Assembly: GCA_963775395.1 (NCBI GenBank)
Contig: CAVZIX010000014.1
Location: 344,411 to 408,410 of the forward strand
Direction: 5' to 3'
Length of the DNA stretch: 64,000 nucleotides
Source of the DNA: JAIBJN01 sp963775395
GTDB taxonomy: Bacteria; Actinomycetota; Thermoleophilia; Gaiellales; Gaiellaceae
Shown here: piece by piece, positions 57,083 through 64,000 of the stretch
Numbering within the stretch: position 1 is the first letter of the stretch
Layout: every line of letters starts with the position of its first letter
Notes under the pieces: model-generated
What the model was told of the DNA's origin: nothing
Databases searched by the model: none
Seen by the model: the letters and a program-made list of their open reading frames with translations, nothing else
Program-made: the position numbers and the translations under genes

Positions 57083-57705
57083 CGGGCCCGGAGATCCTCG
57101 ACCTCGCGCCCGGACTCTGGATCTGGCGCCTCCAGCATCCGGACTGGTCGCCGGACGCCGACTGGGAGCCGCCGGTCACCTCGACCTGCGCCGAGTCCGG
57201 CCGCGAGATCGTGCTCATCGACCCGCTCGCCCCGCCCGACGACGCGACGGAGATCTGGGAGCGACTCGACGCACGCCCGCCGACCGTGGTCGTGATCCTC
57301 AAGCCCGACCACGTCCGCGATGTCGACCGCTTCGTCGAGCGCTACGGCGCGCGCGCCTACGGCCCGTACCTCTTCTGGCGGCACGACATCCCGCGGACCG
57401 AGCTGGAGGGAATAGAGCCGGGCGACGCGCTTCCGGGCGGGCTGGTGGCGCTCTACGACGGGCGTGGGCGCGCCGAGACGCCGGTTTGGCTCCCCGAGCA
57501 GCGCACGCTCGTCTTCGCCGACGCGCTCACGGCGCCGGACGGCGAGCTGCGGGTCTGGGCGACGCCGTGGCACGAGCAGCGGGTGCTGCCTGCGCTCCGC
57601 GAGCTGCTCGACCTGCCGTTCGAGCGCGTGATCGTCTCCCACGGTGCCCCGGTGCACGACCGGGCCGCCTTCGAGCGGGCGCTCGAGCTCCCGCCCTTCT
57701 CTTAA
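57079..57705 (+). CDS. Metallo-beta-lactamase-like hydrolase-fold protein without the HxHxDH motif
   Basis: A 208-residue protein. GREIVLIDPLAPPDD resembles the second strand region of metallo-beta-lactamases, and TVVVILKPDHVRDVDRFVERYGARAYGP occupies the usual THxHxDH loop, but the metal-binding His cluster is reduced to a single PDH. A C-terminal VIVSHGAPVHD could supply a His. So it is either an inactive homolog or a different metal arrangement. GTG at 57079 overlaps the flavoprotein stop by 4 nt, so it is co-expressed with it. It ends by overlapping the convergent gene by 4 nt. Confidence 0.7.
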   Translation: MTGPEILDLAPGLWIWRLQHPDWSPDADWEPPVTSTCAESGREIVLIDPLAPPDDATEIWERLDARPPTVVVILKPDHVRDVDRFVERYGARAYGPYLFWRHDIPRTELEGIEPGDALPGGLVALYDGRGRAETPVWLPEQRTLVFADALTAPDGELRVWATPWHEQRVLPALRELLDLPFERVIVSHGAPVHDRAAFERALELPPFS

Positions 57706-58112
57706 TCCCCCTCGAGCTCCTGGGCGAGCACCCCGGCGACGTAGGCGCGCCACGCGACGTCGGGAGCGTCGACGAGCCCGTGCAGCGCCTCGCTCACGTG
57801 GGCGAGGCCCTCCGCCTGCACGCGGAGCTGCTTGACGCCCTCCTCGAGCGCGATCTGGCGGTCGACCGTGCGCAGGTCGTCGGCCATCGAGGTCACGGCC
57901 CGGCCGTGCAGGTCGAGGCCGCGGCCCGGGTCCCCGCCGGTGCTGAGGAGTAGAAGCGCGCGGCGGGCCGCACCGCGTGCCTGGTCCGGGTCGAGATGGA
58001 CGCTACGTCCCGCGACGGTGGCGAGCACGACCAGCCCTGTCGCCAGCGTCTCCGTCCCCTCGTCCTCTGCCAGGGCCCGCTCCAGGTCGAGCAGCCAGGA
58101 CGCCGGGCTCAA
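57702..58112 (-). CDS. Helical protein of unknown function
   Basis: A 136-residue, all-helical protein with Ala/Leu/Arg-rich amphipathic helices (SWLLDLERALAEDEGTETLATGLVVLATVAG; DLRTVDRQIALEEGVKQLRVQAEGLAHVSEALHGLVD). No Cys, no signal peptide. I do not recognise a family. It overlaps the ornithine cyclodeaminase homolog by 4 nt and the convergent hydrolase gene by 4 nt, so it is probably the last gene of that minus-strand operon. Confidence 0.65.
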   Translation of the reverse strand: MSPASWLLDLERALAEDEGTETLATGLVVLATVAGRSVHLDPDQARGAARRALLLLSTGGDPGRGLDLHGRAVTSMADDLRTVDRQIALEEGVKQLRVQAEGLAHVSEALHGLVDAPDVAWRAYVAGVLAQELEGD

Positions 58113-59038
58113 CGGTCGAGCTCGGTCCCGGCGCCCGCCGCGCGAGCTCGCTCGAGGACGACGTTGGCGAAGGCGGCGTCGAGAGCGCCGATGCCGAGAT
58201 TGCAGCAGAGGGCCCGGTCGGGCGCCCCGTCGCGGGCGAGGCCCTCGCCGACGTTGCCCTGCGGCTCGGGCCAGCCCTCGAAATGGCCGAGCTCGCGGTA
58301 GTACTCGAACTGGCCCACGTCGTCCGCGAGGAAGACCTCCGCGGCGGCGACGGTCTCGGGCCGGAAGTAGAAATCGAAGTCGATTGGGAGCGCGAGCCAG
58401 CGCTTGCCGAGATGGTCGGGCCGGATCGATGGGTCCGGGTTCTCGATGATCGGTCCCGCGGTGACGACGATCTCGGCGTCCTCCAGCGCCTCCTCCCAGC
58501 CGGAAGCGCCCTGGGCGAGGTCGCCCATCAGCTCGACCCGCTCAGGGTGGGGATCCCACGCCCAGATCTCCACCGCGGGGTTCATCGCGTGGAGGAGCGC
58601 GGCGTGAAACCGGCCCTGCTCGCCGCAGCCGAGGATCGCGGCTCGACGCCAGCCTTCGGGTGCGAAGCGGCGCACGCACACTCCGCTCGCCGCGGCGGTG
58701 CGGGCGGCCGTGATCTCGGCGCCGTCCATGATCGCGAGCGGCAGGCCGGTCTCCGCGTCGTTGACGACGACGAGCCCGGTGATGTAAGGGAGGCCGCGTG
58801 CCTTGTTCGCCGGGTAGCCGCCGACCCACTTGAGAGCGACGACGTCCTCGTCACGCAGGTACGCGGGCATCGCATGGAGGAACGAGTCCTTGCGTGGGTG
58901 CACGCCCGGCTTGGGCGGCAGCTCCACGCGCCCGGCGGCCAGCGAGCGGTACGTGTGCTCGACGAGGTCGAGCTGCTCGGTGACCTCGGGAAGAAGCGCT
59001 GCGACGTCGGCGCGGCTCAGGTAGAGCAGGCCGCTCAA
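58109..59038 (-). CDS. Ornithine cyclodeaminase / mu-crystallin family protein
   Basis: A 309-residue NAD(P)-binding protein. LYLSRADVAALLPEVTEQLDLVEHTYRSLAAG at the N-terminus, the substrate-binding ALKWVGGYPANKARGLPYITGLVVVNDAETGLPLAIMDGAEITAARTAAASG, and the Rossmann motif RAAILGCGEQGRFHAALLHAM are the OCD hallmarks. Many members are not ornithine cyclodeaminases but imine reductases or amino acid dehydrogenases. The start is the TTG at 59038, inside the stop of the PPOX gene (TTGA overlap), because no ATG or GTG is closer. Confident on family, open on substrate. Confidence 0.85.
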   Translation of the reverse strand: MSGLLYLSRADVAALLPEVTEQLDLVEHTYRSLAAGRVELPPKPGVHPRKDSFLHAMPAYLRDEDVVALKWVGGYPANKARGLPYITGLVVVNDAETGLPLAIMDGAEITAARTAAASGVCVRRFAPEGWRRAAILGCGEQGRFHAALLHAMNPAVEIWAWDPHPERVELMGDLAQGASGWEEALEDAEIVVTAGPIIENPDPSIRPDHLGKRWLALPIDFDFYFRPETVAAAEVFLADDVGQFEYYRELGHFEGWPEPQGNVGEGLARDGAPDRALCCNLGIGALDAAFANVVLERARAAGAGTELDR

Positions 59039-59424
59039 CGGATGGACACCGGCTCGACCACGACCTTGACGCGGGACTCGCCCGGCTTGTGCCCCTGATA
59101 CTTGTCGTTCCCGGTGTATTTCTTCGAGAGGCGGTCGATCTGCCGGTCCGCCTCCTCGCCCTCGATCATTTCGGCAACCCGGCCGCGTACCACCACGCGT
59201 GCGTAGTCGTCGTCCCGGTCGACGACGGTGAGGGCGATCCGCGGGTCGCGGCGCATGTTCCGCCACTTCACGCGGCCCGTCGCCGTGTTGAAGGTGATCG
59301 TGTCGCCATCCCGCTCGATCCAAACGGGCGTCACGTGCGGCGACCCGTCGGCCATGACGGTGGCGACGAACGCCAGGTTGGGCTTGTCGATGATGGCCTT
59401 GGCCTTGTCGTCCAGCGTTGCCAT
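59035..59424 (-). CDS. PPOX-class F420-dependent enzyme
   Basis: A 129-residue split-barrel protein. KPNLAFVATVMADGSPHVTPVWIERDGDTITFNTATGRVKWRNMRRDPRIALTVVD is typical of the F420/FMN-binding PPOX class common in Actinobacteria, with the RVVVRGRVAEMI second half. F420H2-dependent reductases of this size often act on biliverdin or other tetrapyrroles. It is in an operon with the OCD homolog. ATG at 59424, divergent from the CoA-transferase gene. Confidence 0.9.
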   Translation of the reverse strand: MATLDDKAKAIIDKPNLAFVATVMADGSPHVTPVWIERDGDTITFNTATGRVKWRNMRRDPRIALTVVDRDDDYARVVVRGRVAEMIEGEEADRQIDRLSKKYTGNDKYQGHKPGESRVKVVVEPVSIR

Positions 59425-59471
59425 TGCGGCTCCTCGCGGTTGGTGAGTGTACGCGGCGACGTTTCGAGCAA

Positions 59472-59477
59472 TACGGT
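59472..59477 (+). promoter_or_regulatory. -10 box of the CoA-transferase gene (leaderless-type spacing)
   Basis: TACGGT followed by 6 nt and the GTG at 59484. No Shine-Dalgarno sequence. Confidence 0.45.
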
Positions 59478-59483
59478 ACGCGC

Positions 59484-60621
59484 GTGCCGCTGCTCTCCGG
59501 CATCAGAGTCCTCGCCTTCGAGAATGGCCTCGCCGGACCGCTCGCGTCGCGGTTGCTCGTCGACCTCGGCGCCGACGTGATCAAGGTCGAGCGCCCCGGC
59601 AAGGGCGACGTCACGCGTGGCTGGGACACGGTCGCAGCGGGGCTCTCGAGCGGCTTCGTGTGGATGAACAGGGGCAAGCGCAGCATCGCCCTGAACGTGA
59701 AGGATCCGGCCGACCGGCCCGCGATCGAGCGCCTGATCGAGCGGAGCGACGTCTTTCTCCAGAACTACGTGCCGGGCTGGGCGGACCGGGTCGGGCTCGG
59801 CGAGGAGGCGGTGCGGAAGCTCCGGCCCGACGTCGTCTACGTGGACATCTCCGGCTACGGGCCTGACGGGCCGTACGCGAACAAGAACGCCTACGACCTG
59901 GTCATGCAGGGCGAGACCGGCCTCATCGCCGTCACCGGAACTCCGGGCGAGCCCGCGCGCGTGGGCATCTCGGCATGCGACGTGGGCGCCGGGAGCTATG
60001 CGGCAGTGGCCACGCTGGCCGCGCTCGCCCGCCGCGCGGAGACGGGCGAGGGCGCGCGGGTCTCCGTCTCGCTCTTCGACACGATGGTCGACTGGCTCGG
60101 CTACTTCCCCCATCTCTGGTGGCACCGGCAGGAGGCGCCGCCGCGAACGGGCATGCGCCACCCGCACTTCTGCCCGTACGGCCCGTTCCCGGCAGGCGAC
60201 GGGCGGTTCTTCGGCTTTGCCGTCCTCTCGTCCGAGCACTGGCGCGCCCTCTGCGCTGACGTGATCGACCGCCCCGACCTGCTCGACGACCCTCGCTTTG
60301 CCTCGAACGAGGCCCGGGTCCAGAACCGCGGCCTGCTCGAGCCGCTCCTCGAGGAGCTCTTCGGCGCACTCTCCGCCGACGAGTGGCTCGGCATGCTCGA
60401 GGCGGCGCGCATCCCTTGCGGCGCCGTCAACGAGGTCCCCGACGTCGTCGAGCACCCGCAGCTGGCACACAACGGCCTCGTCGTGGACGTCGACTCCGAG
60501 GTCGGGACGCTGCCCGTGATCGGCAGTCCGTTCCTGGTCGACGGCGAGCGCCCCCCGTCGGGCGCTGTTCCTGCGCTCGGTGAGCACACCGCCGAGGTCC
60601 TGGAGAGACATCGGCTTCTAG
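59484..60621 (+). CDS. CaiB/BaiF-family class III CoA-transferase, frameshift at the C-terminus
   Basis: A protein of about 378 residues moving CoA between carboxylic acids. VLAFENGLAGPLASRLLVDLGADVIKVERPGKGD is the N-terminal family signature. The catalytic Asp is in NAYDLVMQGETGLIAVTG, with RVGISACDVGAGSYAAVATLAAL, and FPHLWWHRQE later. The frame runs on past its natural end; repairing a 1-nt indel just before 60610 gives a stop at 60621 that overlaps the convergent aldo/keto reductase. GTG start at 59484. Substrate unknown. Confidence 0.88.
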
Positions 60622-61391
60622 CCCGCCAGCTCCTCGACAAGCTGTCGCTCGTCGGGGCCGAACCAGGGCGGGGAGCCGGCGACGGCGTTCTCGCGCGCGT
60701 GGTCGGGGCTCGTGGTCGCCGGGATGACCGCCGTGACCCGCGAGTCGGAGAGCGCCCACTTGATCAGCGCCTGCGCCCAGGTCTCGACCCCGAGGAGCTG
60801 AGCCGGCCCGGGTCGGGGCCGGGGAGGGGCGAGCCCTCGCCGCGCGGGCGCGTGACGATCACGCCCAGGCCGAGCTCCTCGGCGAGCGGCAGGGTATCAC
60901 GCTCGACGTCTCGCTCGTCGGGCCCAGGGGGATCGGATCGCGTCGATCTCACCCGGTCGCGCCATGACGCGCGCGGCTCGTCGAACGCCCTCGCCGGTAC
61001 CGGGTCACGCCGAGAGCCGACTCGGCCCGCCTCGCGCTTCGGCTCGAGCCAGTCCAGATGCTCGCGCCACGCGTCGAGGTCTCCACCTGCTCCAGGCGAT
61101 CACCCGTCGTAGGTCCCGAGCTGGCGTCGAGCTGTCGCGCCGCCGTCGTCGACGGCGTCCAGGTCTTCGTGGCGACGAACGCCTCATCGCGCCGGTCCGC
61201 GAGCGCACGGCCAGCACGCGCTCGGCCCGCCCGTACATCGGCGGGTCGACGAGTCGGTCCCGCCTCGACGGCCGCCTCGACCACATCGTCGGCCACGTCG
61301 TGGCGCCCTTCGTCGAGGTCGAGGGTCGTCCACGTGCCCCGGCCCACGACGGGGAGGTCGACTCCAGCGCGGCCAGAGGTCGCCACTCCAT
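60618..61391 (-). pseudogene. Aldo/keto reductase, multiple frameshifts
   Basis: Fragments read across frames from the ATG at 61391: MEWR, then VDLPVVGRGTWTTLD, PPMYGRAERVL (active-site Tyr), DEAFVATKTWTP (catalytic Lys), LAEELGLGVIV and the C-terminus QALIKWALSDSRVTAVIPAT with NAVAGSPPWFGPDERQLVEELAG. Together they give about 255 residues of a standard NADPH aldo/keto reductase. At least six 1-nt shifts interrupt it. All catalytic parts remain readable, so it is either very recently broken or poorly sequenced. The start is 14 nt from the divergent hpnC. Confidence 0.75.
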
Positions 61392-61405
61392 GCTGTCCCT
61401 CCACC

Positions 61406-62251
61406 ATGGCGCGGGCGAGCCTCTGGACGCCCCGGCTCACCGCCGCCCGGGTCGACGGCGCACCTCGGGCGAGCTTTCCCGTCGTCTCCGTCTCGCGCCC
61501 CGCTGCACGCCGCCGCACCTCCGTGCGCTGTACCGCCTCGCGCGGCTCGTCGACAACCTCGGCGACGAGGCGAGGCCGACTGCTCGGCGCTACTGGACGC
61601 GCTCGGCTCCAGCTCGACCGCTCGCCGCGCACCGAGATCATGCGACGGCTGCACGCGACGATCGCCGAGCGCAGGCTGTCGCTCGAGCCCTTCCACCGAC
61701 TGGTCGCGGCGAATCGCATCGACCAGGGCGAGGGCGCTACGAGACCTGGGACGACGTGCGCTCGTACTGCACGTACTCCGCCGACCCGGTCGGCCGTCTC
61801 GTGCTCGGGATCTACGGCCGCGCTGGCGAGCCGGACCTCGTCGCGATCAGCGGCTCGGTCTGCACCGGCCTGCCGCTCGTCGACTTCATCCAGGATCCCC
61901 CGCGCGACCTCGCGCTCGGGCGCGTCTACCTTGCCAGAGGGGTGTGCGTCGCTTCAGGTCGCCCGACCGCGGTCTTTGCGCAGCCATTGACGGAGCCATA
62001 GCACACTTCCTCCGCTTCGAGGGCGGCCGCGCAGTTGGGCTGTGCGGTCGGGAGGCAGGGCTTCCACTTCGATCCGCGCGCTCGAAGGGCTGGCCGGGTT
62101 CTGCGGTCGCACTTCTACGCGGGGGTGGCCTCGCGGCGCTTCGACGCGCTGCCGAAGGACGGCAGAACAACATCTTCACCGGACGGACCAGGCCCCGACC
62201 GCATGACCTTCGCTCGCCTCACGTTGCGCCGAGCTCTTGGCCGGGCGATGA
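61406..62251 (+). pseudogene. hpnC: Squalene synthase HpnC-like, multiple frameshifts
   Basis: Fragments: SFPVVSVLAPR, LRALYRLARLVDNLGDEA (first aspartate-rich site), RLHATIAERRLSLEPFHRLVAANRIDQ, ETWDDVRSYCTYSADPVGRLVLGIYG, GSVCTGLPLVDFIQD and LALGRVYLA (second site). These are the blocks of HpnC, which with HpnD and HpnE converts farnesyl diphosphate to squalene for hopanoids or carotenoids. Shifts occur about every 100-150 bp. The start (ATG at 61406) and end (overlapping the HpnD start) are approximate. Confidence 0.75.
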
Positions 62252-63093
62252 AGGTCGAGGATGCCTGTGCGGAGACGCACGTCCTCACGCGCGCGAGGCA
62301 CCGAACTTCGCCTGGGCATCACCGTTTCCTACCGCGTTAGCGACATCTCCGTGGCGGCCTCTACGCCTTCGCGCGCAGGGTCGACGACATCGCCGACGAT
62401 ACCGGCTTGCCCGTTGCGGAGCGCCGCCGGCGGTCTACGATCCATGTCGCTGCGGGCGGTCGAGGCCCTCGCCGATCGCGCCTCCCGGACGATCCCCGTG
62501 CTGGTGGCGCTGGCCGACGCCACCACGCGCTACCCCGTGCCCCCGACGCGCTACCTCGACCTGGTCGCCGACAGGCTCATGGACGCGGAGAGCGATCGCT
62601 GCAGGAGCTGGGAGGAGCTGCGCTGTCTGCCGCTGCGTCGCGGGCGGTCGGGCTGGCCTGCGCCGCCATGCACGCGGCCCGGACACTGAGCTCGCCGCGC
62701 GCCGAGGCCCTCGGGCTCTCGCTCCAGCGGATCAACATCATGCGAGAACATCACCGACTGGCGCCTCGGACGCGTCTACCTTCCTGCAGGACTCAGGCTC
62801 TTGGGCTTGTCCGCATCGGGCGAGGGCCGACATCGCCGCCGACCACGCGTCAACCCCACCTGGCAGGGCCTGATGGACTCCAGCAGGCGGGCGCGCGCGG
62901 AGTCGCTGCATCCGGAGCAGCCTCGAGCTCCTCCCGCTGCTCAAGCACGTCGCAGCACGCTCTCCGTCCGTCCCTTCGCGGGGATCTACCGCGGGCTGCT
63001 CGTGCAGATGCGCGGCCGCGGCTACGACGTCTTCTCGCCGCCGGCCGCAGCTCTCGGCGGTCGGCAAGGCTGCGGGCGGTGGCCGCGCGGTGA
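62248..63093 (+). pseudogene. hpnD: Presqualene diphosphate synthase HpnD-like, multiple frameshifts
   Basis: Starts MKVEDA at the ATG at 62248. Then come NFAWGITV, RRVDDIADDTGLPVAERRRR (first Asp-rich site), DAESDRCRSWEEL (second-site region), GRVYLP and VRPFAGIYRGLLVQMRGRGYDVFS at the C-terminus, the last being diagnostic of HpnD. Length after repair is about 280 residues, as expected. Five or more frame shifts. It overlaps the start of hpnE (GTGA). Confidence 0.78.
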
Positions 63094-64000
63094 AACGGGT
63101 TCAGAGGTCGGTGGTGGCGGGCGGGGGGCTCGCGGGGCTCGCCGCGGCGCATCGAGCTGGCCGACGGCGGGCACGACGTGACGCGTGCTGGAGGCGCGGC
63201 CGACGCTCGGCGGCGCCGTGCAGACGCTGCCTGCCAGCGCGAGGGCGACCCCGGCGCCCGCCGCCGGACAACGGCCAGCACGTCGCGCTCGGCTGCTGCA
63301 CCGAGTACCTCGCGTTCCTCGGCGCGCATCGGACAGGCTGCGCCGGCTGCCGGCGCGAGCGGCTCGCGCTGCCCGTGATCGCGGAGGACTGGGAGCGTCG
63401 CCAGGATCGCGCCCAGGCGCGCTCGCGCTCGCTCCGGTACCGGACACGTCTCCCTGGGCGAGCGGCTGGCGATCGGCGAGGGTTGACGCGGCGCCTCGGG
63501 CGGCTGGATCCCGGCCGACGCTTGACGGCGAGACGTTCGCAGCCGCTGGCCTCCGGCGGCTCGGGCCAGGCCGAGGCGGCGGTCGACGGCTTCTGGGACG
63601 TGTTCATCCGCCCGGCGCTGAACCTGCGTTGCCGAGGAGGTGAGCGCGGCACGCGGCGCTCTTCACGGTGCAGACGGCGCTGCTCGGGCGAGCGTGACGC
63701 GAGCGACGTCGATCCTCCCCGGCGGAGCCGCTCGGCGCGATGCACGGCGAGGCGGCCGGCGCGCCGTGCTCCGCGAGACGGGGCGTCGCAACCGTGCGAA
63801 CGGGCGCGCGCGTCGCGGCGGCCTCGCGCGAGGACGCCGTCGTGCTCGGGGACGGCGCGCGGCATCGCGGCGGATGCCTGACCGTCGTGGCCGTGCCGTC
63901 CCGACGAGAGCGCGCGCCTGCTCGGACGAGCGGTGACCCCCGGCCTCGAGGACTCGCCGATCGTGAGCGCGCACCTGCTCTTCGACCGGCCGATCCTGCA
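63090..64000 (+). pseudogene. hpnE: Hydroxysqualene dehydroxylase HpnE-like, frameshifted, cut by window end
   Basis: A GTG at 63090 begins MKRVQRSVVAGGGLAGLAAA, the FAD dinucleotide motif. Then VLEARPTLGGAVQTLP, DNGQHVALGCCTEYLAFL, VDGFWDVFIRPALNL, LGAMHGEAAG and DGARIAADAVVVAVP follow in changing frames. These match the amine-oxidase-like HpnE, which reduces hydroxysqualene to squalene. The gene continues beyond base 64000. Several indels interrupt it. Confidence 0.78.

Noticed and set aside
57079..57705. Calling this an active metallo-beta-lactamase or glyoxalase II.
   Set aside because: The HxHxDH metal motif is absent; only the fold-level resemblance is supported.

Overview
The window is high-GC DNA, most likely from an actinobacterium of the Thermoleophilia/Gaiellales-Solirubrobacterales type. 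Supporting signs are the actinobacterial SOS box CGAAC-N4-GTTCG at lexA, a class A rnpB, an F420-type PPOX protein, an hpnCDE squalene module, many GTG and TTG starts, and promoters whose -10 box lies 6 nt before the start codon (leaderless messages). The taxon is an inference; no 16S or ribosomal protein gene is present.

Layout. 0-3.3 kb: small proteins, a GT4 glycosyltransferase, a CDF metal exporter and secG. 3.3-7.6 kb (minus): moaD-like, Asp-box propeller, tldE/pmbA and tldD. 7.7-9.1 kb: tRNA-Leu(GAG), lexA, a zinc-ribbon gene and rnpB. 9.1-12.4 kb (minus): an exopolysaccharide or cell-surface sugar operon (NodB deacetylase, FlaA1/CapD-type dehydratase, DegT aminotransferase). 12.6-13.6 kb: an AlkZ/YcaQ-like glycosylase. 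14.0-27.3 kb: branched-chain amino acid and threonine synthesis. leuCD runs on plus and converges on a minus-strand operon, leuA - leuB-like pseudoenzyme - ilvB - ilvN - ilvC - hom - thrC - thrB - ilvD - leuB, preceded by a candidate attenuator with a Leu/Val/Ile-rich leader peptide.

27.4-36.0 kb: a GMC oxidoreductase, a YdeI-like protein, a methyltransferase, a patatin and three tandem old-yellow-enzyme paralogs. 36.0-38.8 kb: the most unusual locus, a two-gene unit made of a small helical adaptor and a STAND-type NTPase that continues through a membrane segment into PASTA and Ig-like extracellular domains. Both proteins carry the same short beta motif, and the unit is driven by a strong promoter divergent from the old-yellow-enzyme operon. 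38.8-41.7 kb: an SDR, two lipoproteins and a MarR-GNAT fusion. 41.76-47.47 kb: an accessory segment bracketed by a 28-bp imperfect direct repeat at the 3' end of an aldehyde dehydrogenase gene. It contains a GNAT, a VOC protein, an epoxide hydrolase, an ABC-2 exporter, an ArsR/AHSA1 pair between two IS630-type transposase remnants, and four copies of a short dispersed repeat.

47.4-53.6 kb: a gamma-glutamyl polyamine catabolism cluster (PuuC-, PuuD- and PuuA-like, plus an APC permease) and a HAD phosphatase. 53.6-60.6 kb: an exported propeller protein, a DAO-GcvT flavoprotein, an ornithine cyclodeaminase homolog, an F420/PPOX protein and a CaiB CoA-transferase. 60.6-64.0 kb: an aldo/keto reductase and hpnC-hpnD-hpnE.

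Several genes are interrupted by 1-nt frameshifts. These are isolated near 29.8, 30.5, 35.3 and 45.2 kb and dense at 51.4-53.5 and 60.6-64.0 kb. Because active-site motifs survive across the shifts, assembly indels are at least as likely as true pseudogenes. All functional names come from reading motifs and translated sequence by eye; nothing was searched against a database.
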